A stretch of 64,000 nucleotides of DNA from Arthrobacter sp. 9AX (GTDB taxonomy: Bacteria > Actinomycetota > Actinomycetes > Actinomycetales > Micrococcaceae), in NCBI RefSeq assembly GCF_902506095.1, contig NZ_LR733293.1, positions 3,823,475-3,887,474 on the forward strand, written 5' to 3'. The position numbers and the translations under genes were made by a program. How positions within the stretch are numbered: position 1 is the stretch's first letter; every line of letters begins with the position of its first letter. The notes under the pieces are model-generated. The model had not been told where the DNA came from. It saw only the letters and a program-made list of their open reading frames with translations, and searched no databases. This document shows, one piece after another, positions 1-8,097 of this stretch.

Positions 1-497
1 ACGGTGAAGTCGCTGACCGTGTGCATGTTTTCGCCGTGAAGCGGGGCCGGGGTCACAAAATAGACGGCGTCCGGACCGGCGATCGCGTGCAGGCCGTACT
101 CGTCCTTCCGCACCCAGGGGATGATGTGGCCATAGTCGAAGCGCAAGGTCAGTTCGCCGTGCATCTTTACGCTGCCGCTGACGCCTTCGACGATGCGGAC
201 AATGTCCGCCACCGAGTCGCGCGGCGGCATGAAGTCGATCACCCGGACCGTGCCGTCCGGGGTTTCCCACTCCGTTTCGAGGACCAGGCTGCCGTCCCGG
301 TAGCCGCGGCGGGTGCAGGAGCCGCCGCTTGCCGGCGCCAGGAGCCAGCGTCCGGCTTCGGGGGTGTCCAGCAGCGCGTTAAAGCACGCAGGGGAATCGA
401 ACCGGGGAAGGCAGAGCCAGTCAATGGAGCCATCCTTGCTGACCAGTGCCCCGGTATGGAGGTCACCGACAACCGCATAGTCTTCAATTCGCGCCAT
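1..497 (-). CDS. GH15 family glycoside hydrolase, N-terminal part (partial at window edge)
   Basis: This is the first 165 residues of a protein whose remainder lies left of the window. The frame opens MARIEDYAVVGDLHTG and continues through DGSIDWLCLPRFDSP, the conserved N-terminal beta-sandwich start of bacterial GH15 glucoamylase/trehalase-like enzymes. These usually hydrolyse alpha-linked glucose oligomers or trehalose in the cytoplasm; the catalytic (alpha/alpha)6 barrel is not visible, so the substrate cannot be judged. It is divergent from the DUF72 gene, with 78 bases between the start codons. No long frame opposite to it is credible, because that strand reads only as a shadow extension of the DUF72 gene. 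Confidence 0.82.
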   Translation of the reverse strand, partial: MARIEDYAVVGDLHTGALVSKDGSIDWLCLPRFDSPACFNALLDTPEAGRWLLAPASGGSCTRRGYRDGSLVLETEWETPDGTVRVIDFMPPRDSVADIVRIVEGVSGSVKMHGELTLRFDYGHIIPWVRKDEYGLHAIAGPDAVYFVTPAPLHGENMHTVSDFT

Positions 498-575
498 GAC
501 CTCACCTTGCCACAGCCGGCGCAGGATTGGGCCGGTGTAGCCTCTAAAAACAGCAGCGGTGACGGGGAGAACAAC

Positions 576-1307
576 ATGGCAATCCACATCGGAACCTCCG
601 GATGGAGCTACGACCACTGGGAAAACGTCCTCTATCCGCCGGGGCTGCCCGCGAAGGACCGGCTGCAGCACTATGTAGCCCGTTTCCATACCGTTGAACT
701 CAACGCCAGCTTCTACCGCTGGCCGCGCGACACCACCTTCGCCGGGTGGAACCGCCGGCTGCCCGAGGGCTTCAACATGTCCGTGAAAGCGCCCCGGGGA
801 CTGACCCACGCGAGGAAACTATACAGTCCCGAGGTGTGGATTGAACGCATCGCCCGCTGCTGGCATGAGCTTGGTGATAAGAGGGCAGTCCTTCTGGTGC
901 AGCTGCCACCCGGCATGGAGCGGGACGATGCCAGGCTGGACTACTTCCTCGGTTCCGTGCCGGAGTGGATCCGGGTCACGGTGGAATTCCGTCACCCGAG
1001 CTGGGACTGTGCCGAGGTGTTCGCCCTGCTGGAGCGGCACCAGGCCGCCTACTGCATCATGAGCGGCGCCAACCTGCCGTGCATCCTTCGCACCACCGCC
1101 CCTTTCACCTACCTTCGGCTGCACGGGCCGGACCACCAGCACCTTTACGCCGGTTCCTACTCGGATGCGGACCTGCAATGGTGGGCGGACCGGATCCGCG
1201 AGTGGGCGGGCAATGGCCTGGACGTTTACGCCTATTTCAATAACGACGGCGGCGGCAACGCCGTGCGGAACGCCGAGACCCTGCGCTGGATGCTGGGCGA
1301 AGGGTAA
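576..1307 (+). CDS. DUF72 domain-containing protein
   Basis: A 243-residue cytoplasmic protein of the DUF72 (YecE-like) family, a TIM-barrel-like fold of unknown biochemical role. Family hallmarks seen are the opening IHIGTSGWSYDHW, the AELNASFYRWP-like segment (VELNASFYRWP), VKAPRGLTH, LVQLPPGM, VTVEFRHPSWD and a C-terminal AYFNNDGGGNAVRNA. The start at 576 was chosen because homology begins there and GGGGAG lies at 564-569, just upstream; the frame is open further left only because it runs antisense through the GH15 gene. Length matches the family. Confidence 0.88.
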   Translation: MAIHIGTSGWSYDHWENVLYPPGLPAKDRLQHYVARFHTVELNASFYRWPRDTTFAGWNRRLPEGFNMSVKAPRGLTHARKLYSPEVWIERIARCWHELGDKRAVLLVQLPPGMERDDARLDYFLGSVPEWIRVTVEFRHPSWDCAEVFALLERHQAAYCIMSGANLPCILRTTAPFTYLRLHGPDHQHLYAGSYSDADLQWWADRIREWAGNGLDVYAYFNNDGGGNAVRNAETLRWMLGEG

Positions 1308-1374
1308 CGTCACGAACCGTCAGCAGGCCCCGGGCTTCTCCGCCGCCCGTGCCGCGCTGTGGCAGAGTGGAGCC

Positions 1375-2466
1375 ATGGACTCGGCTCCCAAGAATTCGTC
1401 ACAGAACACAGCACCCGCCGCGGTTTCAGACGCGCTCTCCGGGAACCAGGTGTTCCGGCTGGCGCACCGGCTCTCCGACGCCGTCAACTCGTTGCGGATC
1501 CGGCTGGCCCGGCGCTGGGACTTCGTGCCCCAGACGGTGGCCTATCAGGGGTACGGCTCCACCAGCCAGGTGCGGGTGCTGGGCCGGGTTTTGCTGACGC
1601 AGAAGCCGCTGCCCGGCAGCAAAGCCGAGCACGCCGCGCGCAACGGCAACCAGAACGTCCGCGGCTGGCGGGCGTTCACAGGTGTTCCGCTGCAGTATAC
1701 CGACGTCGAAATCACCATTGGCGAGGTTGTCACCCACGTCCGGGCGGACCGGGGCGGACTGATTGACACGGAGGTGGACGTCCAGCTTTCACCCGGCTGG
1801 CACACCGCCATCCTGCGGGCCGAAGGCACCGAGCCTGTCGAAGCGCTGATCCACGTTATTGCGCCGGATGTGAAGTTCGGCATCGTCTCCGACATCGATG
1901 ACACCGTGATGGTGACGGCACTGCCGCGGCCCTTCCTGGCCCTGTGGAACACCTTTGTGCTCAGCGAACGGGCCCGCATGGCCACACCCGGCATGGCGGT
2001 GCTGCTGGACCGGCTGACCGTAGAACACCCGGATGCTCCCGTGATCTACCTGTCCACCGGGCCGTGGAACGCCGCGCCTACCCTGGCGCGATTCCTGAGC
2101 CGCAACATGTACCCGGCCGGAGCCCTGCTGCTGACGGACTGGGGGCTGACGCAGGACCGCTGGTTCCGCAGCGGGCAGGAGCACAAGCTGCGTAACCTGG
2201 AGCGGCTCGCCAAGGAGTTTCCGGACATGCGCTGGCTCCTCATCGGCGACAATGGCCAGCACGACGAAGCCATCTATTCACGTTTCGCGCAGGAGAACCC
2301 GGACAGGGTCAAAGCCATCGCCATCCGGCAGCTGTCCATCAGTGAGTCCGTGTTCGCCGGCGGCCACTCGGAGGACGGGGACCACACCACCTCCCAGGTG
2401 CCGTGGATCTACTCCCCGGACGGCGCCGGCATTGCCAAGCAGCTGGGCATGCTGGGCGTCCTGTAA
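1375..2466 (+). CDS. App1 family protein (DUF2183, phosphatidate-phosphatase-like)
   Basis: A 363-residue protein carrying the APP1/DUF2183 catalytic domain in its C-terminal half. The HAD-type motif SDIDDTVMVT lies near residue 170, followed by YLSTGPWNAAPTLARFL and a distal GDNGQHDEAIY, which supply the usual Asp, Ser/Thr and Asp of a HAD phosphatase. In yeast App1 dephosphorylates phosphatidate at membranes; the bacterial substrate is not established. The N-terminal half contains a beta-rich region (residues 90-165) also common in the family. The start at 1375 follows the GAG of AGTGGAGCC and leaves out an upstream extension that overlaps the DUF72 gene in another frame. Confidence 0.85.
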   Translation: MDSAPKNSSQNTAPAAVSDALSGNQVFRLAHRLSDAVNSLRIRLARRWDFVPQTVAYQGYGSTSQVRVLGRVLLTQKPLPGSKAEHAARNGNQNVRGWRAFTGVPLQYTDVEITIGEVVTHVRADRGGLIDTEVDVQLSPGWHTAILRAEGTEPVEALIHVIAPDVKFGIVSDIDDTVMVTALPRPFLALWNTFVLSERARMATPGMAVLLDRLTVEHPDAPVIYLSTGPWNAAPTLARFLSRNMYPAGALLLTDWGLTQDRWFRSGQEHKLRNLERLAKEFPDMRWLLIGDNGQHDEAIYSRFAQENPDRVKAIAIRQLSISESVFAGGHSEDGDHTTSQVPWIYSPDGAGIAKQLGMLGVL

Positions 2467-2556
2467 CCCCGGCCCCCAGGGGTACCTCACCCTAAAGGGC
2501 AGCTCACCTGCGGAGGCACCCGGGCGCGGCAACGGCTGCCCCGCGCAGCACCCGGC

Positions 2557-4119
2557 CTAAGCGCTGGCACCCAGCGGGGTCACGCCGTCGTCGGGCGATT
2601 CCACATCCAGCCCTTCAGGGGCGAGGAGCTCGGGCGCCGCGGCCGCGGCAATGGCCATGTCTGCGGCAGCAGCAACGTCGCGTTCCTCGATGAGTTCCTG
2701 ATACCAGAAGTAGGAGGCTTTGGGAGTTCGCTCCAGGGTCTCGCGATCCACGTGCAGCAGCCCGAACGGTTGGTTGTAGCCGGCGGACCACTCGAAATTG
2801 TCCATCAACGACCAGACGTAATAGCCGCGGAGGTCGATCGATTCTGCTTCCCCGCCCGGGGCCGTGGCCCGCAGCGCCGCCTCGAGGTGGTCGGAGAGGT
2901 ACTTCAGGCGGCGCTCGTCGGGGATGAAGCGGGTGGTGGTGGACTTGTCGCGGACAATGATGTCCTCGAAGCTGGCGCCGCCCTCGGTGAGGATGACCGG
3001 CGGCAGGTTGGGATACCGTTCGGCCATCTCCTTTAGCGCCACGGCCATGTACTCCGGTTTCACGGGCCAGCCGTAAGCCGTGATGTCCGCTTCCGGCCAG
3101 GTTTCCACGTGGAAGGGCGTGCCGCCGCTGCCCGCTGCGCTGAGGTCGCTGCCCATGGCCTCGGCCATGCTCGCCGGAACCGCCCCGCCGCCCGGTCCCA
3201 CGGCCACCTTGGTGGGCATGTAGTAGTTCAGGCCGTAGAAATCGAGGGGCTGGGAGATCAGCTCCATGTCCTCCTCCGGGTGCTCGAAGGAGCTGAAGAA
3301 CTTGGCGGCCCGGATCAGGTCCGGGTATTTCCCGGTCAGCACGGGATCGGCGTAGAGCCGGTTCTGGGCCAGGTCCATCAGGCCGGCGCTCATATAGTCC
3401 AGCGGGTTGATGGAATTCGGGACCATGGGTGAGTAGACATTGGTCATCCCGATTTCGCCCGGCACCTTGGCGGCGCGGAGCGCCTGCACAGCGAGGCCGT
3501 GCCCCAGCAGTTGGTGGTGGACGGTGGGGAAGGCACCCAGCAGGAGCTCTTTGCCCGGCGAGTGCAGGCCGAGGGTGTACCCGTTGGTGCTCACCGTGGC
3601 CGGCTCATTGATGGTCACCCAGCGGGCCACCCGGTCGCCGAAAGCCTCGGCGAGGATGCTTGCGTATTCCCCCAGGCGGTAGGCGGTATCCCGGTTCAGC
3701 CATCCGCCGTCCTCGTCCAGCGCCAGCGGGGTGTCCCAATGGTAGATGGTGGCCATCGGCGAGATTCCGTTGGCAAGGAGTTCGTCCAGGAGCCGGTCGT
3801 AGAAGGCCAGGCCTGCCCGGTTTGCCGGTCCCCTGCCGGTGGGCTGGATCCGGGGCCAGGCAAAGGAGAACCGGTAGGAGTCCACGCCGAGCTGTTTCAT
3901 GAGCGCCACGTCCTGAGGCATGCGGTGGTAATGGTCGCACGCTGTCTTCGGGCTGTGGTCCTCCACGATGGCGCCGGGCTTGGCGGCGAACACATCCCAG
4001 CCGGCGGGCCCGCGGCCGTCCTCATCCAGTGCGCCTTCGATCTGGAACGCTGCTGTGGCCACTCCAAGCGTGAACCCCGGCGGAATGAGTGCGGCGAGAT
4101 CCCTGGCGGAAATATGCAT
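2557..4119 (-). CDS. GH1 family beta-glucosidase
   Basis: A 520-residue glycoside hydrolase family 1 enzyme, predicted to cleave beta-glucosides or related disaccharides in the cytoplasm (no signal peptide). The N terminus has FTLGVATAAFQIEGA; the acid/base motif WVTINEP is near residue 170; the nucleophile segment reads VILTEGGASF near residue 377, close to the canonical TENG; the C-terminal FGLLHVDRETLERTPKASYFWY is also typical. A roughly 40-residue Ala-rich tail follows the catalytic domain. AAGGG lies 8 bases before ATG 4119. It is convergent with the App1 gene. No sugar ABC transporter or LacI regulator is adjacent in this window. Confidence 0.93.
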   Translation of the reverse strand: MHISARDLAALIPPGFTLGVATAAFQIEGALDEDGRGPAGWDVFAAKPGAIVEDHSPKTACDHYHRMPQDVALMKQLGVDSYRFSFAWPRIQPTGRGPANRAGLAFYDRLLDELLANGISPMATIYHWDTPLALDEDGGWLNRDTAYRLGEYASILAEAFGDRVARWVTINEPATVSTNGYTLGLHSPGKELLLGAFPTVHHQLLGHGLAVQALRAAKVPGEIGMTNVYSPMVPNSINPLDYMSAGLMDLAQNRLYADPVLTGKYPDLIRAAKFFSSFEHPEEDMELISQPLDFYGLNYYMPTKVAVGPGGGAVPASMAEAMGSDLSAAGSGGTPFHVETWPEADITAYGWPVKPEYMAVALKEMAERYPNLPPVILTEGGASFEDIIVRDKSTTTRFIPDERRLKYLSDHLEAALRATAPGGEAESIDLRGYYVWSLMDNFEWSAGYNQPFGLLHVDRETLERTPKASYFWYQELIEERDVAAAADMAIAAAAAPELLAPEGLDVESPDDGVTPLGASA

Positions 4120-4281
4120 CGAAAATACCCTTACTGCGGACTGGACAGTTCCCGCGCCAACCAGTGGATCTGCGCGTGATCAGGACCATATCCTCGCACG
4201 ATTCCGGGATTTCCGGTGAGCGTCCTGCCATAGTCCGGGAATGGATGGGCTTGGCCGCATCCTCCGGCCGGGCTCCGAGGG

Positions 4282-4659
4282 CTACTGCTCACCGAACAGG
4301 AAGTCCTTCGCGTGCGCCACGGCCTTGCGGAAGGCATCGTTCCGCAGCGTCACCAGGTGCTCAGTTTCACCGTCCGCCGGCTCAAGGTATCCGGTATAGC
4401 CCGGCCGGAGGACCCAGATGTCGCCCGCGGGCGGAAGGTAGAAGACGCCAAAGGAACGTTGCTGTTTTTCGTCCGAGGTCCACACGGGCACCACCGCCAG
4501 CGCCGCGCCGGTTGCCGGGTTGATCCACTGCGCCCGGGGCAGGGGCTCCTCATGCGCTTCGGGGTCCAGGAACGGCGCGGTGTCTTTGCCCCAGCGCTGC
4601 TCGAAGCGCTCGTGGAACGCCGGGATCAGGTGTGAGTCGTAGCGGCGCCAATCGCTCAT
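4282..4659 (-). CDS. hypothetical protein, 125 aa
   Basis: A small soluble protein that I do not recognise. It starts MSDWRRYDSHLIPAFHERFE, is rich in aromatic residues and acidic residues, and has no signal peptide or membrane segment. The second half (VFYLPPAGDIWVLRPGYTGY) looks like short beta strands. It has normal codon usage for this genome and a GGAGG about 6 bases upstream of ATG 4659 (read on the minus strand). It lies 36 bases downstream of the DnaJ-domain gene in the same direction and could be the last gene of the heat-shock transcript. Confidence 0.7.
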   Translation of the reverse strand: MSDWRRYDSHLIPAFHERFEQRWGKDTAPFLDPEAHEEPLPRAQWINPATGAALAVVPVWTSDEKQQRSFGVFYLPPAGDIWVLRPGYTGYLEPADGETEHLVTLRNDAFRKAVAHAKDFLFGEQ

Positions 4660-4695
4660 GAATCTTTCGAACCTCCTTACGGCAGTGCACTGGAC

Positions 4696-5085
4696 CTACA
4701 TCCAGGGGCCTCTTTCCCAGTGCACAGGACTGATCCGGATGGTGTTGCCGGATGGACCAGCGGGATGTTGGACTTTGCGGACCGGAACGTCCCGCGCAGT
4801 TCCGGACGCCGGTGCGGCGCGGAGTGCTGCCAGCAACTCACGGTCATATGCCGCCCGCCGTGCCGGATCACGGAGGACGGCAAATGCGTGCATGATCCGC
4901 AGCAGCTCCCCCTCCGGCGGCGGACCCGTCGCCGCATCACCCTCGGGCGGGGACACCGGGGCCCTGCCCGCTTCCAGATCCGGGTGGTGGCTGCGCATGA
5001 GCGTCCGGTAGGCGCGCGAGATTTGCTGCTGGGTGGCGTCCCGCGGGACGCGCAGCGTGCCGTAGTAGTCCGGGATGTCGGTCAT
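4696..5085 (-). CDS. DnaJ (J-domain) protein
   Basis: A 129-residue protein with an N-terminal J domain: DYYGTLRVPRDATQQQISRAYR followed by the diagnostic HPD tripeptide (SHHPDLEAG) near residue 35 and a final J-domain helix around ALRDPARRAAYDRELL. J domains stimulate the ATPase of DnaK. It lacks the Gly/Phe, zinc-finger and C-terminal substrate-binding regions of full DnaJ, so it is a short class III J-protein. It is 78 bases downstream of the Hsp20 gene on the same strand, which suggests co-expression under the adjacent HspR-like regulator. Confidence 0.88.
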   Translation of the reverse strand: MTDIPDYYGTLRVPRDATQQQISRAYRTLMRSHHPDLEAGRAPVSPPEGDAATGPPPEGELLRIMHAFAVLRDPARRAAYDRELLAALRAAPASGTARDVPVRKVQHPAGPSGNTIRISPVHWERGPWM

Positions 5086-5163
5086 GCCAGCCTTCCGCCT
5101 GCAGATCCGGCCGGAGGCGGCGCAGCGCAGCAGCCATGGCCGCGCTGCGCCACCGGGACCGGC

Positions 5164-5592
5164 CTAGCTTCCTATCTGGTGCATTTCGCCCTGCTGGGTC
5201 TGGACCTCGATCTTGCGGGGCTGGGCCTGCTGTGGCACGGGAATCCGCAGTGTCAGGACACCTCGGTCATAGCTGGCCTTGATGTCGTCCGTGTTCAGGG
5301 TGTCGCCCAGGATCAGCTGGCGGCTGAAAACACCGCGGGGACGTTCGGAAGCCACCAGCTCCACGTTGGGCTGGGTGGGATCCTGGCGTTCGGCGCGGAC
5401 CGTGAGGACGTTGCGCTCAACGTTCAGGTCCAGCGAGTCGAGCTTGACGCCCGGGAGGTCAAAGGCAACAACAAACTCCCCGTTTTCCTGCCAGGCATCC
5501 ATGGGCATGGCAGCCGGACGGGCGGCGGTTCCGAAAACCTGCTGCGTGAGCCGGTCCAGCTCACGGAACGGGTCCGTGCGCATCAACATCAT
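5164..5592 (-). CDS. Hsp20/alpha-crystallin family small heat-shock protein
   Basis: A 142-residue ATP-independent chaperone. The alpha-crystallin domain spans roughly residues 35-130, with FVVAFDLPGVKLDSLDLNVE and the conserved GVLTLRIPVP (A-x-x-x-G-V-L motif: SYDRGVLTLRI). It should form oligomers that hold unfolded proteins. AAGGAG at 5599-5604 lies 6 bases before ATG 5592. It is transcribed divergently from an HspR-like MerR gene, and a 9-bp perfect inverted repeat sits between them, so heat-inducible repression by that regulator is the likely control. Confidence 0.92.
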   Translation of the reverse strand: MMLMRTDPFRELDRLTQQVFGTAARPAAMPMDAWQENGEFVVAFDLPGVKLDSLDLNVERNVLTVRAERQDPTQPNVELVASERPRGVFSRQLILGDTLNTDDIKASYDRGVLTLRIPVPQQAQPRKIEVQTQQGEMHQIGS

Positions 5593-5631
5593 CTTCCACT
5601 CCTTCAGCTTCCCAGATGTTGGATCGGTGCC

Positions 5632-5663
5632 ATATCCACCTCCTAATCTATGGTGGTGGATAT
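5632..5663. promoter_or_regulatory. inverted repeat between hsp20 and MerR genes, candidate operator
   Basis: ATATCCACC (5632-5640) and GGTGGATAT (5655-5663) form a perfect 9-bp inverted repeat with a 14-base spacer. It lies in the 134-base divergent intergenic region, inside the only AT-rich stretch there. It does not match the classical HAIR sequence of HspR. Binding by the neighbouring regulator is inference. Confidence 0.5.
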
Positions 5664-5726
5664 AGATTTTTTATAGCACCCGTGGGAAACTGAAGCAAGA
5701 TCAGTGCAAGAAATTTTGGAGACCAG

Positions 5727-6047
5727 ATGGCAGAGCAGGAAGCAGGACGGCCGCCGGCGCCTGCCAGGGGACGTGCACTCTACGCCATTTCCGTGGCGGC
5801 CACACTTGCGGGCACGGGCCAGCAGAACATCCGCCTCTACGAGACGCGGGGCCTGCTAACGCCCTCGCGCACCGCGGGCGGAACGCGGCAGTACAGCGAT
5901 GCGGATATTGCGGTGCTGCTCAGGATCGGCGAGCTCCTGGAACAGGGACTGAACCTCGCGGGGGTCGCCAAGGTGCTGGAACTGGAGGAAGCGAACCTCA
6001 AGCTCCACCGCGCCTTGAAGCGGGCCCGGTCGCGGCCGCCGGCATGA
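5727..6047 (+). CDS. MerR family regulator, HspR-like
   Basis: A 106-residue DNA-binding protein. The winged helix-turn-helix (residues 18-85) reads LYAISVAATLAGTGQQNIRL, YETRGLLTPSRTAGGTRQYS and ELLEQGLNLAGVAKVLELE, which resembles HspR, the actinobacterial heat-shock repressor, more than metal-sensing MerR proteins; no C-terminal metal ligands are present. It ends shortly after the second helix pair, as HspR proteins do. Divergent from hsp20, it is the obvious candidate repressor of the hsp20-dnaJ unit. TTGGAGA lies about 5 bases before ATG 5727. Confidence 0.85.
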   Translation: MAEQEAGRPPAPARGRALYAISVAATLAGTGQQNIRLYETRGLLTPSRTAGGTRQYSDADIAVLLRIGELLEQGLNLAGVAKVLELEEANLKLHRALKRARSRPPA

Positions 6048-6066
6048 GCGGGGACCCCACGCCGGC

Positions 6067-6879
6067 TCATTTGCGCGGAGTTTCAGCCTTCGACAGTTCG
6101 CCGGTGACCCGCTCGCCGGGAATCCTCGCCGTGCGCCAGGTGTCCAGGGCAATGACTCCGCCGAGGATCAGAAGTGACAGCGAGACCGAGGACAGGGCGT
6201 CGGTCAGCCAGTGGTATCCCAGGTACAACCGGCTCACGGCGGCCAGCACGATGCCGATCCCCGCCCCAATGAAGCCCAGCACGGCGGCCTTCCTGTCTTT
6301 CCGCCGGGAGAAGATCAAGAACGCGCCCACCAGGAGGAAGTCGCAGGCACCCAGTACATGCCCGGAGGGAAACGAGAAGGTTTGATCGATCCCGAAGAGC
6401 ATCTGTTCCACGGGCGGGCGCGACCGCCGCACAATCTGGAGGATGATCTGCGAAATGATCACCCCGGAGATCATCGCGGAGGCCAGCAAAATGGGACGCC
6501 AGGCATGCTTGGCCATGAAACCCCAGGCGACAACCACCACCAGCACGATGATGGGCAGGGCGATGGGACCAAAGACCACGGCCAGGAAGATCATCACCGC
6601 AGTAAGGGTCTGCGACCTCAGCCCGAGCAGCCAGTCACGGACAGGCTCATCGGCGGCCGACAGCCCGTCGGCATGCACCACGCTGACCAGGGTGGCAAGG
6701 AAGAGCGCCAGCCCCACCACCGCCAGGATCATGGCGGCGCGGTACAGGCTGCGCCTGTCGGCCGGGTCCATGAAGCGCTCTTCCACCACGAACTTGTCGT
6801 GGAAGACCCGCCACTTGCCGGTACTCTTCCCGCTCGTTCCGGAGCCTGCTGATTCCTGCTGTCCCACCGGCACGTCCAT
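6067..6879 (-). CDS. PAP2 family phosphatase, membrane protein
   Basis: A 270-residue integral membrane protein with about six transmembrane helices. The three PAP2 motifs are visible: RRSRPPVEQM (C1), SFPSGH (C2) and SRLYLGYHWLTD (C3), containing the two catalytic histidines. Members dephosphorylate undecaprenyl pyrophosphate or other phospholipids at the outer face of the membrane. A charged cytoplasmic N terminus of about 50 residues precedes the first helix. The start is uncertain: ATG 6879 was chosen over ATG 6774 (MDPADRRSLYR). A second PAP2 gene is at 59440-60252. Confidence 0.85.
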   Translation of the reverse strand: MDVPVGQQESAGSGTSGKSTGKWRVFHDKFVVEERFMDPADRRSLYRAAMILAVVGLALFLATLVSVVHADGLSAADEPVRDWLLGLRSQTLTAVMIFLAVVFGPIALPIIVLVVVVAWGFMAKHAWRPILLASAMISGVIISQIILQIVRRSRPPVEQMLFGIDQTFSFPSGHVLGACDFLLVGAFLIFSRRKDRKAAVLGFIGAGIGIVLAAVSRLYLGYHWLTDALSSVSLSLLILGGVIALDTWRTARIPGERVTGELSKAETPRK

Positions 6880-7014
6880 CCCTCGGTAGTGAAGTTTCCT
6901 AGGGTGAAAGATTATCCCCGTTCGGCGGCGTTGGCGCGGCACCTGGCGGTGGGTCCGCGCCGGCGCTTGGCGGCCTGACTTGTGGCACCCCGGCGGTAGC
7001 CTGACTGGGCGGGT

Positions 7015-7428
7015 GTGATGAACGAACTGATTGACCCGCCGGCCCTGGCCAACCTCGTCGGGATCCTCACGGAAACCGCTCCGGGAGTCCGGTCGGAACG
7101 GACCGCCGCCGCGGCCGCCGGCCTCGGCGATCTGAACCTCCGGGCCAGGACAGACCTGGTGGCCGGGGCCCTGGCCGCAGATCTCAGGGAGAGCAGCGGC
7201 GGAACAGAATTTACGACGGCGGCCCGCAGCTTCCGTGCGGCACTGTCCGTTTCCGGGCCGCGGCTGGACCAGGCAACACTCACCCTGCCGGGTGAGCTGA
7301 GGTTCGCCTTTGAGATTGCGAACACGGGCACGCAGGACGTGCGTCTCGCCGTCGACTACCTGGTCCACTACCGGAAGGCCAACGGCACCGTCCACGGGCG
7401 CACCGAATTCCTGCTGGAGACGGTCTAG
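7015..7428 (+). pseudogene. AlkC-like DNA alkylation repair gene with internal deletion and lost 3' end
   Basis: The 137-residue frame joins two distant parts of an AlkC-type DNA alkylation repair protein (HEAT-repeat DNA glycosylase). Residues 1-75 (ALANLVGILTETAP, DLNLRARTDLVAGALAADL) resemble the family N terminus. Residues 77-137 (ALSVSGPRLDQATLTLPG, LAVDYLVHYRKANGT) match the C-terminal beta domain, whose VDYVVHHRKANG motif is distinctive. The central HEAT repeats, around 150-200 residues in intact proteins, are missing, and the frame stops right after FLLETV, before the usual final beta strands. It is therefore a remnant, though the frame is still open and may be translated. Similarity judgements are from memory of the family. 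Confidence 0.6.
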
Positions 7429-7434
7429 GCGGGA

Positions 7435-8097
7435 TCAGAACGAACCGGTGGTGAACTGCCAGGTCCGGCCCGCGAACGGGTTTCCGGCCAGGTCGCGCAC
7501 GGCGGCAGCACCGCCGGTCACTGTCACGGTGTACTTGGTCCTGGCGGACAGTGACTGCTGCGGGTCCAGGACCCATTGGTTGGTGCTGCCGTTCCGGTAA
7601 ACGGAGGCCGGCACCACAGCGCCGGTGGCAGCGTTCCTGACCGTGAAAGTGGCCCCGCTGACGCCTTGGACGGCCTCGTTGAAGGCGACACTGATGTTGT
7701 TGGTCCGCCGCACCAGCAGCGCGTTGCTGCCGGGGATGGTGCTGGTGGCCACGGGTGCGGGCCCGGTCAGGAAGCTCCAGCTGATGGACGCCAACGGGGT
7801 ACCTTCGCTGCCGCGGATGGCCGAGGTCCCGCCCACCAGCGTGGCGGTGTAGCGGGTGTCGGCGGCCAGGCCGGCGTCCGGATCGAGGGTGGCCGTTCGG
7901 GTGGATGCGTTCCAGCTGACAGTTGCGGGGACGGTGCTGCCTGCCGCGTTCCTGAGCACAAATGTCCCGCCGGTGACGCCCTGGACTGCAGCGCTGAAGG
8001 TGGCCGTGACGTTGGTTCCGGCCGACACAACCGTGGCGTCGGTTTTCGGCGTCACCGCCGTGACGGTCGGCGCAGGGGCAGGGGCAGGAGCCGGCAC
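7435..8097 (-). CDS. C-terminal Ig-like portion of S8 protease, out of frame with it
   Basis: This frame encodes a Pro-Ala linker (PAPAPAPAP) followed by two similar beta-rich Ig-like repeats of about 100 residues (VTPKTDATVVSAGTNVTATF and STIPGSNALLVRRTNNISVA begin them), related to the SbsA/Big_5 type found in secreted enzymes. The two repeats share FS/FNEAVQGVxGxTFxxRNAA and conserved LDP..LAxxTxYT segments. It has no signal peptide and starts inside the linker of the upstream S8 peptidase, so it is best read as the natural C terminus of that protein, separated by a one-base shift in a C7 tract at 8099-8105. The GTG at 8097 is only a formal start. Confidence 0.7.
   Translation of the reverse strand: MPAPAPAPAPTVTAVTPKTDATVVSAGTNVTATFSAAVQGVTGGTFVLRNAAGSTVPATVSWNASTRTATLDPDAGLAADTRYTATLVGGTSAIRGSEGTPLASISWSFLTGPAPVATSTIPGSNALLVRRTNNISVAFNEAVQGVSGATFTVRNAATGAVVPASVYRNGSTNQWVLDPQQSLSARTKYTVTVTGGAAAVRDLAGNPFAGRTWQFTTGSF

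Noticed and set aside
21..575. N-terminal extension of the DUF72 gene
   Set aside because: It is antisense to the GH15 gene and DUF72 homology starts at 576.
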